Assembly: GCA_937927415.1 (NCBI GenBank)
Contig: CALBDS010000056.1
Span: forward strand, 61,090-125,089
DNA length: 64,000 nucleotides
From: an uncultured Rhodospirillaceae bacterium
GTDB lineage: Bacteria > Pseudomonadota > Alphaproteobacteria > Azospirillales > Azospirillaceae
Reading direction: 5' to 3'
The notes under the pieces are model-generated. The model saw only the letters and a list, made by a program, of their open reading frames with translations. It was not told where the DNA came from and made no database searches. Below are positions 1-8,923 of this stretch, one piece after another. Each line of letters starts with the position of its first letter. Position 1 is the first letter of the stretch. A program made the position numbers and the translations under genes.

Positions 1-1011
1 GATGCCGTGTCCAAGGGCGACATCAGCCGGCGGATCGACCTCAGCGGCAAGGACGGCTTCTACCGCACCATGTCGGAGGGCATCAACCGCCTGACCGACA
101 CCGTGCAGACGGTCATCACGGATCTGGGCCGCGCGCTGGAGGCGTTGGCCGGCGGCGATCTCCACACCCGTCTGGACAAGAGTTACGAGGGCGCCTTCCA
201 CGCCCTGAAGAGCGATTTCAACGGCACCTCGGAAACCCTGTCCCGCATCGTCGGGGAAATCACCCAGGCGGCCAACTCCATCGCCAGCGCCGCAGCGGAG
301 GTGTCGCACGGTGCCTCCGATCTGGCCGAACGCACCGAACAGCAGGCCTCCTCCCTGGAGGAAACCTCCGCCAGCATGGAGCAATTGGGGGCGACCGTCC
401 GCTCCAACGCCGACAACGCCCAGCGGGCCAACCGCATGGCATCGGATGCCCGCACCACCGCCGAAGCCAGCGGGCAGGTGGCATCCTCGGCCATCGAAGC
501 CATGCGGCGGATTGAGGATGCCAGCCGCAAGATCACCGACATCATCGGCGTGATCGATGAAATCGCCTTCCAGACCAACCTTCTGGCGCTCAACGCCGCG
601 GTGGAGGCGGCGCGGGCGGGCGATGCCGGCCGCGGCTTTGCCGTGGTGGCGCAGGAAGTGCGCACCCTGGCCCAGCGGTCGGCCCAGGCATCCAAGGAAA
701 TCAAGTCCCTGATCATGGACAGCGATGCCCAGGTGCACGACGGGGTGGAACTGGTGCGCAAGGCCGGCGGTGCGCTGGACGGCATCGTCCGCGGGGTGCA
801 GGAGGTGGCGGCACTGATCGCCGAAATCGCCACCGCTTCGGCCGAGCAGGCCTCGGCCCTGGACGAGATCAACACCGCCGTTGCCCAGATGGACGAGATG
901 ACCCAAAAGAACGCCGCCCTGGTGGAGGAAACCACCGCCGCCGCCCAGCAACTGACCGGCCAGGCCCAAGCCATGCAGCGGCTGATCGGCTTCTTCCGCC
1001 GGGCGGGCTGA
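1..1011 (+). CDS. Methyl-accepting chemotaxis protein, C-terminal part (5' end outside window)
   Basis: The reading frame is open from base 1, so the true start lies upstream; 336 codons are visible. A HAMP-like segment (GGDLHTRLD) is followed by the long coiled-coil signalling domain. The hairpin tip is clear: DEIAFQTNLLALNAAVEAAR followed by GDAGRGFAVVA. This tip binds CheA/CheW in chemoreceptor arrays. No C-terminal CheR-tethering pentapeptide is seen; the protein ends FFRRAG. The ligand-binding and membrane parts are outside the window, so the stimulus cannot be inferred. Confidence 0.95.
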   Translation, partial: DAVSKGDISRRIDLSGKDGFYRTMSEGINRLTDTVQTVITDLGRALEALAGGDLHTRLDKSYEGAFHALKSDFNGTSETLSRIVGEITQAANSIASAAAEVSHGASDLAERTEQQASSLEETSASMEQLGATVRSNADNAQRANRMASDARTTAEASGQVASSAIEAMRRIEDASRKITDIIGVIDEIAFQTNLLALNAAVEAARAGDAGRGFAVVAQEVRTLAQRSAQASKEIKSLIMDSDAQVHDGVELVRKAGGALDGIVRGVQEVAALIAEIATASAEQASALDEINTAVAQMDEMTQKNAALVEETTAAAQQLTGQAQAMQRLIGFFRRAG

Positions 1012-1086
1012 GTCCTGCCCCGGGACAGAGGGAATACACGCTGGTATAAAATCCAAAACGTCTTTCCCCGACCGCGCAGGACAACC

Positions 1087-1758
1087 ATGAACCCCGGAAA
1101 GCCACGTTTTCTTGCAACCGCCGCCGCACGGTGGACGCTGGTGGCGGCGGTCCTGTTCGCCACGGTTCTGGTGCCGTTTCTGTTGTTCGCCGACCGCATG
1201 GACCGTGTGGCCGACTGGGTGGTTCTGCACGGCAGCGGTTGGGCCGGAGCGCTGTTGCTGGGCGGGCTGCTGGCCGGTGACATTCTGCTGCCGGTACCGT
1301 CCAGCGCGGTCAGCACCGCCTGCGGCCTTCTCCTGGGCTTCCCCGCCGGCACCGCGGCCTCCACCATTGGGCTGACCGCCGGCTGCCTGTTGGGCTATGC
1401 GCTGGGGCGCGGACTGGGCGGCCGGCGACTGGACCGGCTGGTCACGGCGGATGGGGCGGCGCGGGTGTCGGCCCTGATGGCCCGGCACGGGGTTTGGGCG
1501 CTGGTGCTGCTGCGTGGCGTGCCGGTGCTGGCGGAAATGTCGGTGGTGGTGGCCGGCATGGTGCGGATGGCCCCGGCCTCCTTCATCCCGGCGGTGCTGC
1601 TGGCCAATCTGGGGCTGTCGGCAGCCTATGCCGCCGCCGGGGCCTATGCCTGGGACGGCGGAGCGGCGGTGCTGCTGCCGTTCGCCGCCGCCGTCGGCCT
1701 GCCCGCCGCCGCCCGCGCGCTGGGGCGCCGGCTGGTGCCCCAGCCGGTGCGCGGATAG
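1087..1758 (+). CDS. VTT/DedA-like (SNARE-associated) inner-membrane protein
   Basis: A 223-aa hydrophobic protein with about five to six membrane segments. The stretch with DILLPVPSSAVSTACG is typical of the VTT (VMP1/TMEM41/DedA) fold, where re-entrant loops carry the conserved proline and glycine residues. Family members act in lipid scrambling and envelope homeostasis. It stands alone between the chemoreceptor and a convergent kinase gene. The N-terminal 15 or so residues are basic, followed by the first membrane helix. The family call is good; the exact role is unknown. Confidence 0.8.
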   Translation: MNPGKPRFLATAAARWTLVAAVLFATVLVPFLLFADRMDRVADWVVLHGSGWAGALLLGGLLAGDILLPVPSSAVSTACGLLLGFPAGTAASTIGLTAGCLLGYALGRGLGGRRLDRLVTADGAARVSALMARHGVWALVLLRGVPVLAEMSVVVAGMVRMAPASFIPAVLLANLGLSAAYAAAGAYAWDGGAAVLLPFAAAVGLPAAARALGRRLVPQPVRG

Positions 1759-1787
1759 GACGCGCGGGGCGGCTGCCCCGACCCCGC

Positions 1788-1807
1788 TTGGAGGTTGGCA
1801 CCTCCAA
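1788..1807. terminator. Hairpin between convergent genes
   Basis: TTGGAGGT, loop TGGC, ACCTCCAA forms a perfect 8-bp stem between the stop of the VTT gene (1758) and the stop of the convergent kinase gene (1821). A smaller GGGGC/GCCCC hairpin lies just before it. No clear T-tract follows on either strand, so this is a possible bidirectional terminator only. Confidence 0.4.
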
Positions 1808-1820
1808 ACCTCTGCCCGTT

Positions 1821-4490
1821 CTATCCGTCGGGCGCCCGGTTTCCCCGGCCTTGCAGCAGGCCGGACAGCATGGCGCGCAACTGGGCGGGCTTCACCGGCT
1901 TGTTCAGAACCTGACAGCCGCTGTCGCGCGCCTCGTCCGCCAGTTCGGCGGTGCGGTTGGCGGTCACCAGCACCGCCGGCACCGGCACGCCGCAGGCCCG
2001 GCGCAGCCGCGCAATCTCGGTGGTGCCCAGCGCCCCATCGTCCAGATGATAGTCGGCAATCAGCACGTCGGGCACGGCCTCCGGCCCGCTCAACCGCGCC
2101 AGGGCTTCGTCGCCCGAGGTGGCCGACACCACCGCACAACCCCAGCCGCGCAGCAGCGCCTCCATCCCCGCCACCACCGCCGGTTCGTTGTCCAGCACCA
2201 GCACCCGCGCACCGGCCAGACGGTCGCCGGGGGCGCGGGCCACGGCGGGGGTGGCGCGGGCGATGCGCCGCTCGGTACCCCTCGGGACCGTCACCGCGAA
2301 CACCGATCCCGCCCCCACCCGCGACCGCACGGTGATGGGATGGTCCAGCATCCGCGCCACCCGATCCACGATGGCCAGCCCCAGCCCCATGCCGCGGTCG
2401 CGCCCGTTGGGGCCGGGGGTGTCGAGACGGCGGAATTCCTGAAAGATTTCCCCCAGCTTGTCGGGCGGAATGCCGGGGCCGGTGTCCCACACCTCGATGC
2501 GCACCCCGTCGGCGGTGCGGCGGCAGCCCACCACCACCCGCGCCCGCCCGCTGCCGTCCGGGCGGGTGTAGCGCAGCGCGTTGGACAGGAAATTCTGCAC
2601 GATCCGGCGCAACAGCCGCATATCCGACCGCACCACGGCACCCGATGCCACCACCGTCAGGTCGATGCCCCGTTCGGCGGCCACCGGCGCGTATTCGGTC
2701 GCCAGCGGCGCCAGGATGCCGCGCAGGGGGAAATCGCTCACCTCCGGCGTTACCGCCCCGGCGTCCAGCTTGGAGATGTCCAGCAGCGTGGACAGCAGAT
2801 CTTCCACCGACGCCAGGGCAAGGTCGATGTTGAGCACCAGCCCGGCGTTGGCCTCCGGCTGTTCCAGGTCGGAGAGCGCCGACACGAACAGTCGGGCGGC
2901 GTTCAGCGGCTGCAACAGGTCGTGGCTGGCGGCGGCCAGGAAGCGGGTCTTTGACAGGTTGGCCTGTTCGGCATCGGCCTTGGCCAGCCGCAGGGCTGCT
3001 TCCGCCGCCACGCGCTCGCCCACCTCCTGCTGAAGCTGGGCGTTCAACTGGGTGAGTTCGGCCGTGCGCTCGATCACCCGTCGTTCCAGGCTGTCGCGGG
3101 CATCCTCCAGCGCCTGGGCCACGCGGCGGCGTTCGGTGATGTCGTGGATCAGGGCGAAGAAACCCATCACCTCCCGCTGCGGGCCGAAATGGGGGATGTA
3201 GGTGGCGACGGCGAAGCGCGTTTCCCCCCCCTCCCCCGCCAGTTCCAGTTCGAAGGTGACATCCTCCCCCGCCAGCACCCGATCCACATAGGGGCGGCGG
3301 ACGGCGAAATCGGCCTCTCCCAGCAGATAGGGCATGGTGTGGCCGATGATGCTTTCCCGCGACCGCTTGAACCACGCCTCATAGGCGTGATTGACGAAGC
3401 GGTAGCGGCGTTCGGCGTCCACATAGGCGATCTGGGCCGGTACGGCGTCGGTGATGAGGCGGATGCGCCGTTCGCCGTCGCGCAAGGCCTCCTCGGTGCG
3501 TTTCCGTTGGGTGATGTCGGTGAAGGTGATGACGAAGCCGCCGCCGGGCATGGGGTTGCGCCGCACCTCCAGCACCGTGCCGTTCAGCCAGGGCTGTTCC
3601 CCCTCGCCCGTGCGGCGCAGCATGCCGGCCAGCGCCAGCCCGCGGTTGCCCTGGGCCAGGGCGTGGCGCATCAGGTCGGTGAAGCGCGCCCCCGGTGCCG
3701 CCGCGTCCGCCGGCAGCCGCAGCAACTCCACATAACGCCCGTTCCACGCCACCAGATCCTCGTCGGCGTCGAACACCACCACCCCTTGCGCGATGTTGTC
3801 CAGGGTGGCCTGCAGCAGCGCCGATTTCTCCGCCAGTTCCCGTTCGCGGCGGCGGGCCTCGTGCTCTTTCAGGTCGGTGATGTCGGTGTAGACGCCGACG
3901 ATGCCGCCGTCGCGGGTGCGGCGTTCGTTGACCTGCACCCACCGCCCATCGGCCAGCCGGTTGATGAAGGGGCCGGTCAGGTCGTGGCGGTGGTTCAGCC
4001 GTTCCTGCAGCCACTGGTGCGGGTGGGGGTCGAGCACCCCGTGGGCCTCGGCCACCATGGCGACCAGGGCGGCGAAGGGCAACCCCGGCAGGATCTTTTC
4101 CGACACCGACGCCGGCCAATAGGACAGGTATTTGCGGTTGCACAGCACCAGCCGGTCGTCGGCGTCGAACAGGGCGAAGCCCTCGCTGACCGACTCGATG
4201 GCTTCCGACAGGCGGGTGCGCATGGTCTCCGCCAGTTCCTTGGCGCGGGCCAGGTCGCGGTTCGACACCTCCAGTTCGCGCAGGGCGCGTTCCAGTTCCA
4301 GCGTGCGTTCGCGGATCTTGTGTTCCAGCACGATGGCGGTCTGGAACAGGGAGAAGGCGCCGCCCTGGAAATCCATGGACCGTTCCACGCGGTCCATCAG
4401 CACCTTGTTGATGCGGCGCAGCTTGGCGTTTTCCCGCTCAAGCTCGGCGATGCGCTGGGTGTCGTCGGGGACGGGGCTGCTGGAATCCAT
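1821..4490 (-). CDS. PAS-rich hybrid sensor histidine kinase with C-terminal receiver (NahK-like)
   Basis: An 889-aa protein without obvious membrane helices. Order: N-terminal coiled coil (about 15-90), three PAS domains (about 90-205, 230-340, 350-470; FDADDRLVLCN, FDADEDLVAWN, YVDAERRYRFVN), a coiled coil, HisKA with the H-box ASHDLLQPLNA (about 530), HATPase_c with DTGPGIP and GMGLGLAIV, and a receiver domain with LIADYHLDDG and LNKPVKP. ATG at 4490 is preferred because a GGGAGG motif precedes it and it starts 2 bp after the FIST stop. Co-transcription with a FIST gene resembles the NosP-NahK nitric-oxide-sensing pair of Pseudomonas. That functional link is inference. Confidence 0.9.
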   Translation of the reverse strand: MDSSSPVPDDTQRIAELERENAKLRRINKVLMDRVERSMDFQGGAFSLFQTAIVLEHKIRERTLELERALRELEVSNRDLARAKELAETMRTRLSEAIESVSEGFALFDADDRLVLCNRKYLSYWPASVSEKILPGLPFAALVAMVAEAHGVLDPHPHQWLQERLNHRHDLTGPFINRLADGRWVQVNERRTRDGGIVGVYTDITDLKEHEARRRERELAEKSALLQATLDNIAQGVVVFDADEDLVAWNGRYVELLRLPADAAAPGARFTDLMRHALAQGNRGLALAGMLRRTGEGEQPWLNGTVLEVRRNPMPGGGFVITFTDITQRKRTEEALRDGERRIRLITDAVPAQIAYVDAERRYRFVNHAYEAWFKRSRESIIGHTMPYLLGEADFAVRRPYVDRVLAGEDVTFELELAGEGGETRFAVATYIPHFGPQREVMGFFALIHDITERRRVAQALEDARDSLERRVIERTAELTQLNAQLQQEVGERVAAEAALRLAKADAEQANLSKTRFLAAASHDLLQPLNAARLFVSALSDLEQPEANAGLVLNIDLALASVEDLLSTLLDISKLDAGAVTPEVSDFPLRGILAPLATEYAPVAAERGIDLTVVASGAVVRSDMRLLRRIVQNFLSNALRYTRPDGSGRARVVVGCRRTADGVRIEVWDTGPGIPPDKLGEIFQEFRRLDTPGPNGRDRGMGLGLAIVDRVARMLDHPITVRSRVGAGSVFAVTVPRGTERRIARATPAVARAPGDRLAGARVLVLDNEPAVVAGMEALLRGWGCAVVSATSGDEALARLSGPEAVPDVLIADYHLDDGALGTTEIARLRRACGVPVPAVLVTANRTAELADEARDSGCQVLNKPVKPAQLRAMLSGLLQGRGNRAPDG

Positions 4491-4492
4491 GC

Positions 4493-5692
4493 TTACCGCC
4501 TCCCGATCGCAACGCCGGTGAAGGTCTGGTTGACGTGCATGCCGTTGATCTGTTCGCCGTACGCGCAAAAGCCGAGGACGCGGTGGGCAATCAGCCGCTC
4601 GGCCATGGCGGCGGCCAGCCCGCGCTGCTCCATCTCCAGCCGCCGCAGGATGCAGTCGCAGCCGAGGATCAGGTCGGGGGGGCCGATTTCCGCCTCGATC
4701 CCCTCCATCAGCGATTCCATGTTGAACAGCGGGTCCACCCCCTCGGCCACCGTCAGCACGATCCCCTCGTCGATGGCGCAGAAGAAGGTGAGGCTTTCAT
4801 CCTCGTTCACCTTCTGGATCGAGCGCACATGGTACTGCCCGCCCACCCGCACGACCACGGGATGGGCGGCGAAGATCATCGGCGTCAGCGGCTCGCCCGC
4901 CAGCCCCACCAGCCGGGCGTATTCGCGCCCCGCCGGTTCGGCGTTGATTTCCGACACGATGCGCCGCTGGGGGTCGGCGCCGGTCACCACCATCTTGCGG
5001 TCGGAACTGACGAAATGCTGGGTGCGGAACACGGTGAAGGGCCGCGCGGTGGTGACCAGCGCCACCACCGCGGCGTTGGGGTGGAACCGCCCCTCGTGCA
5101 GCACGAAGGTCTGCTCGAACCGCAGGTCGTCGCCCGCCGACGCGCCGAACAGCGGGATGTCGATCAGCGCGTTGTGCAGGGCGCTGACCACGATCTCCTC
5201 GCTCATGGACAGGCCGTCGATCAGCAGCATGGCAAAACTGTCCTGCGCCCCGTCCAGCGGGCGGGAGCGTTCGGCCAGCGCCCGGTCGCGGGCGGTCAGC
5301 AGGGCGCGGGCGATGGTGGTGCTGTCGGCCACCTCGAATCGGTCGATGCCGTCGATGCGGGCGGTGACGACGCTGAAATCCTCCGCCGGGAAGCCCACCC
5401 CCACCAGGGCGCCCGACAGATAGCCGCACGGCCCGATCTCCCCCGCCGTGGTGCAGCCGATCACCGGCACCGTGCCGAACCGCTCGGCCAGGGCCGCCGC
5501 CAGCGCGGTGCGGTCGAAGCTGGGGGAGCAGAACACCACCACCGCCTCCAGCCCCGGCCGCCAGAGGGCGGCGTGCAGTTCGCGGGCCGCCGTGCGCGGA
5601 TCACCGGCCAGCGACACGGCGCGCGGCAGGGTCGGCGCACCCGTGGCATCGGGCGTCCCGGTTCCGGCGGCCGGCGGTGCGGTGGCGGCCAT
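4493..5692 (-). CDS. FIST N/FIST C sensory protein (NosP-like)
   Basis: A 399-aa soluble protein matching the FIST architecture: N-terminal half with GCTTAGEIG and the GASAGDD motif, C-terminal half with LGFCAYGEQ near the end. FIST proteins are sensory modules; the best studied, NosP, binds haem/NO and controls a co-encoded histidine kinase. ATG at 5692 follows a GGGGGA motif; an alternative upstream start at 5785 would add 31 residues with no domain similarity. Its stop lies 2 bp before the kinase start, so the two are translated as an operon. Haem binding cannot be read from the sequence. Confidence 0.88.
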   Translation of the reverse strand: MAATAPPAAGTGTPDATGAPTLPRAVSLAGDPRTAARELHAALWRPGLEAVVVFCSPSFDRTALAAALAERFGTVPVIGCTTAGEIGPCGYLSGALVGVGFPAEDFSVVTARIDGIDRFEVADSTTIARALLTARDRALAERSRPLDGAQDSFAMLLIDGLSMSEEIVVSALHNALIDIPLFGASAGDDLRFEQTFVLHEGRFHPNAAVVALVTTARPFTVFRTQHFVSSDRKMVVTGADPQRRIVSEINAEPAGREYARLVGLAGEPLTPMIFAAHPVVVRVGGQYHVRSIQKVNEDESLTFFCAIDEGIVLTVAEGVDPLFNMESLMEGIEAEIGPPDLILGCDCILRRLEMEQRGLAAAMAERLIAHRVLGFCAYGEQINGMHVNQTFTGVAIGRR

Positions 5693-5837
5693 GGCGGCAT
5701 CCCCCGTCTGCGTGTCCTGTTTCGCCAAAGTACTCCAGGGATGGCGGCGGGCAAGGCCGATCCGGTGCAAGGGGGATTCGACCATCGTCTAAGGCACCTC
5801 GAATCGTGCGGGGGCGGGTCTTGCAGAGGGCGGGACG

Positions 5838-6233
5838 CTATTGGGCCTCCGCCCGCCGGGGTGGGGTGACGGCGGGCAGTTCGTCATCGGTGAACAGACG
5901 CGAGCGGGCAATGAAGCGCACCCCGTCGGGCGCTTCCAGGGAAAAACCGCCGCTGCGCGCTTCCACCACATCCAGCAGCACCTGGCTGTGTTCCCAATAG
6001 GCGAACACGTCGTCGGCCATGTAGAAGGGCGCCCCCTCCGCCTCACCGATCAGCAGATCCCGCCCGCCCAGCCGGAAACCGCCCATGGGCAGGCACAACG
6101 GCGCCGAGCCGTCGCAGCAGCCCCCCGACAGGTGGAAGATCAAGGGGCCATGCACCGCGGTCAGCCGTTCGATCAGGGCGACGGCGGCGGGGCTGACGGT
6201 CACACGCGGAATGGTCACGGATCGGCTCTCCAT
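5838..6233 (-). CDS. DUF779 protein linked to aldehyde dehydrogenase
   Basis: About 131 aa with the DUF779 hallmarks: HLSGGCCDGSAPLC (two adjacent cysteines), LLIGE, FYMADDVFAYWEHSQ. DUF779 genes are very often neighbours of acetaldehyde dehydrogenases; the molecular role is not established. The ATG at 6233 lacks a clear ribosome binding site, whereas the GTG at 6218 has GGAGAG at a good distance and could be the real start. A strong intrinsic terminator (6254-6284) separates it from the upstream dehydrogenase, leaving only about 20 nt before the start. Confidence 0.8.
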   Translation of the reverse strand: MESRSVTIPRVTVSPAAVALIERLTAVHGPLIFHLSGGCCDGSAPLCLPMGGFRLGGRDLLIGEAEGAPFYMADDVFAYWEHSQVLLDVVEARSGGFSLEAPDGVRFIARSRLFTDDELPAVTPPRRAEAQ

Positions 6234-6253
6234 ACGGCAGCGATGGGAAAAGC

Positions 6254-6284
6254 AAAAAAAGCCGGGGGCTGTGCGCCCCCGGCT
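6254..6284 (-). terminator. Intrinsic terminator after aldehyde dehydrogenase
   Basis: Read on the minus strand: AGCCGGGGGC, 5-nt loop, GCCCCCGGCT, then seven T. A textbook rho-independent terminator 33 bp after the dehydrogenase stop and immediately upstream of DUF779. DUF779 expression would need read-through or a promoter inside the terminator. Confidence 0.9.
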
Positions 6285-6316
6285 AAGTCTCACCCGATAG
6301 GGAGGAACGCACCGGC

Positions 6317-7837
6317 TTAGAAGAAGCCGAGGGCCTTCGGGCTGTAGCTGACCAGGAGGTTCTTGGTCTGCTGATAGTGGTCCAGCATCATCTTGTGGGT
6401 TTCACGGCCGATGCCCGACTGCTTGTAGCCGCCGAACGCCGCGTGGGCCGGATACAGGTGGTAGCAATTGGTCCACACGCGGCCCGCCTGGATGCCGCGG
6501 CCCATGCGGAAGGCGCGGTTGCCGTCACGGCTCCACACACCGGCACCCAGGCCGAAGCTGGTGTCGTTGGCGATGGCGAGAGCCTCCTCTTCGGTGTCGA
6601 AGGTGGTGACCGACACCACCGGGCCGAAGATTTCTTCCTGGAAGACGCGCATCTTGTTGTTGCCTTCCAGAACGGTCGGGGTGACGTAGTAGCCGCCCTC
6701 CAGCTCGCCGCCCAGATGGGCGCGCTCGCCGCCGATCAGCACCTTGGCCCCTTCCTGACGGCCGATGTCGATGTAGGAAAGGATCTTCTCAAGCTGTTCC
6801 TGCGACGCCTGGGCGCCGATCATGGTGTTGGGGTCCAGCGGATGACCCTGCTTCACCTTGGACACGCGGTCCACGGCCTTTTCCATGAAGCGGTCGTAGA
6901 TCGACTTCTGCACCAGAACGCGGGACGGGCAGGTGCACACCTCACCCTGGTTCAGGGCGAACATGGCGAAGCCTTCCAGCGCCTTGTCGAAGAAGTCGTC
7001 GTCCTCGTTCATCACGTCGGCGAAGAAGATGTTCGGCGACTTGCCGCCCAACTCCAGCGTCACGGGGATGATGTTTTCCGAGGCGTACTGCATGATGAGA
7101 CGGCCGGTCGAGGTCTCACCCGTGAAGGCCACCTTGGCGATGCGCTTGGAGGTGGCGAGCGGCTTGCCCGCCTCGATGCCGAAGCCGTTGACGACGTTCA
7201 GCACGCCCGGCGGCAGCAGGTCGCCGACGATGTCCATCAGGACCATGATCGCCATCGGGGTCTGCTCGGCCGGCTTCAGCACGATGCAGTTGCCGGCGGC
7301 CAGTGCCGGGGCGATCTTCCACGCGGCCATCAGCAGCGGGAAGTTCCACGGGATGATCTGGCCGACCACGCCCAGCGGTTCATGGAAGTGATAGGCGTAG
7401 GTGGTGTGGTCGATCTCGGCGATCGAGCCTTCCTGGGCGCGGATGCAGCCGGCGAAGTAGCGGAAGTGGTCGATGGCCAGCGGCACGTCGGCGGCGCGGG
7501 TTTCGCGGATCGGCTTGCCGTTGTCCAGCGTTTCGGCCATCGCGATGGTGTCAAGCCGCTGTTCCATCCGGTCGGCGATCTTGAGCAGGATGTTCGACCG
7601 CTCGGTCGGCGACGTACGGCCCCAGGCGTCCTTGGCCTTGTGGGCGGCGTCCAGCGCCTTTTCCACGTCGGCGGCCGAGGAGCGGGCGACCTCGCACAGC
7701 GGTTTGCCGGTGATGGGAGTAAGATTGGTGAAGTAACGGCCTTCCGCCGGCGGAACCCATTCACCGCCAATGAAGTTATCGTACCGGGGACGCAGCGCGA
7801 TTTCTTTCTGCAGCGTTTCGAGAGCCTGGGGGATCAT
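6317..7837 (-). CDS. NAD-dependent acetaldehyde/aldehyde dehydrogenase (ExaC/AcoD/AldB type)
   Basis: A 506-aa cytosolic enzyme of the ALDH superfamily with full usual length. Visible are the Rossmann motif region (VAFTGETSTGRLIMQ), the general base region VTLELGGKSPNIFFAD, the catalytic cysteine in NQGEVCTCPSRV, and EEIFGPVVSV. The N-terminus (RYDNFIGGEWV PPAEG) is typical of the acetaldehyde dehydrogenase II group that oxidises short-chain aldehydes formed from ethanol or acetoin. The DUF779 neighbour supports this. An AT-rich minus-10-like TATAAT lies about 100 bp upstream. Confidence 0.95.
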   Translation of the reverse strand: MIPQALETLQKEIALRPRYDNFIGGEWVPPAEGRYFTNLTPITGKPLCEVARSSAADVEKALDAAHKAKDAWGRTSPTERSNILLKIADRMEQRLDTIAMAETLDNGKPIRETRAADVPLAIDHFRYFAGCIRAQEGSIAEIDHTTYAYHFHEPLGVVGQIIPWNFPLLMAAWKIAPALAAGNCIVLKPAEQTPMAIMVLMDIVGDLLPPGVLNVVNGFGIEAGKPLATSKRIAKVAFTGETSTGRLIMQYASENIIPVTLELGGKSPNIFFADVMNEDDDFFDKALEGFAMFALNQGEVCTCPSRVLVQKSIYDRFMEKAVDRVSKVKQGHPLDPNTMIGAQASQEQLEKILSYIDIGRQEGAKVLIGGERAHLGGELEGGYYVTPTVLEGNNKMRVFQEEIFGPVVSVTTFDTEEEALAIANDTSFGLGAGVWSRDGNRAFRMGRGIQAGRVWTNCYHLYPAHAAFGGYKQSGIGRETHKMMLDHYQQTKNLLVSYSPKALGFF

Positions 7838-7931
7838 GGGCCGTTCCTCTGGATCTGGCGGGCCGTTCGTGGATCATCGGCCCGATAGGTTTTGACGGGT
7901 CCATTGATCCGCTTTTCCAGGGAACGGGTAA

Positions 7932-7937
7932 ATTATA
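7932..7937 (-). promoter_or_regulatory. Possible -10 element for aldehyde dehydrogenase
   Basis: The minus strand reads TATAAT in an AT-rich patch unusual for this GC-rich region, 95 bp upstream of the dehydrogenase start. No good -35 hexamer was found at 17 bp (GCGGTC region), so the assignment is tentative. Confidence 0.3.
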
Positions 7938-7982
7938 CTATGGTCGCACACGCCGACCGCACCGCAGTATCAGGCAGCCGGA

Positions 7983-8810
7983 TCACCGGGGCGGCAGGAC
8001 CGCAGCCGGACGGGCGTAGTGATAGCCCTGGACCAGATCCGCCCCGGCATCGGCGGCCAGCCGGTGCTGTTCGGCGGTTTCCACCCCTTCGCACACCACC
8101 TGCGCGCCTAAGGAGTGGATGAGTTCCACCAGCCGGGGCAGGATCAGCCGGGCGCGGCGGTTGTGGGTAGCCTGATCGATCAGGCTGCGGTCCAGCTTCA
8201 CGATATCCGGCGTCAGGTGCCACAGCCGATCGAAATTGGAATGGCGGCAGCCGAAATCATCCAGCGCGATGCGGTAGCCGCGGCGCTGGTACGCCTCCAC
8301 CGCCACGGCCAAGTGACCAAGATCATCGATTCCCGATTCCAGGATCTCCAGCACCACCCGGTCGGGGGTCAGGCCGCATTGGGCCAGCAGGGCTTCGAAC
8401 GTGGCCCCATGGCCGCCGCCGACGCTGAGCAGGTGGCGGGCATCGACGTTGAGGAACAGGATATCCCCCGCCAGCGCCTGCCGGGCAAAATTGAGCGCGT
8501 GAACCGTGCGGCACAGCCGGTCAAAGGTCACGATGTCCCCGCCTTGGGGCCGGGCAAAGGCGTCCGGGGGGGCGAGCGGGCTGCCGTCGGCGTCGGTGGC
8601 ACGCAACAGAGCCTCGAACGCCACGGGCCGCTGGGTGTGGGAATCGAGAATCGGCTGAAAGACGCTGCGCAGTGTCAGCCCCTTGAAACGGGCAAAAGCA
8701 CTACCGGCCCCATCCCAGTGCAACCCCACCCCATCATGCCCGCAAAAATAGCCTTCGATGCCAGGGCTACGCCGCATGGATGGGGGTTGGAGATTGATTG
8801 CAACATTCAT
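7983..8810 (-). CDS. Stand-alone EAL-domain protein (c-di-GMP phosphodiesterase)
   Basis: A 275-aa soluble protein, nearly all EAL domain. The catalytic set is present: the signature FEALLR, metal-binding N in FLNVDA, E in LEILES, DDFG, the lysine of VKLD, CEGVET and the final QGYHYARP. It should therefore hydrolyse c-di-GMP to pGpG. There is no GGDEF, PAS or membrane part; the first 40 residues are unassigned. The start at 8810 has GGAGGG 4 nt upstream. Single-gene transcription unit. Confidence 0.9.
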   Translation of the reverse strand: MNVAINLQPPSMRRSPGIEGYFCGHDGVGLHWDGAGSAFARFKGLTLRSVFQPILDSHTQRPVAFEALLRATDADGSPLAPPDAFARPQGGDIVTFDRLCRTVHALNFARQALAGDILFLNVDARHLLSVGGGHGATFEALLAQCGLTPDRVVLEILESGIDDLGHLAVAVEAYQRRGYRIALDDFGCRHSNFDRLWHLTPDIVKLDRSLIDQATHNRRARLILPRLVELIHSLGAQVVCEGVETAEQHRLAADAGADLVQGYHYARPAAVLPPR

Positions 8811-8923
8811 GGCGCCCTCCCGGCCTTCTCATGGAACCGAGGATAGGTGATCCCGATAACAATGTACAGGAGAACGCCGGAAAAGAACCGTCTATTTTAC
8901 AATTTTACATACGGGAATGATGT

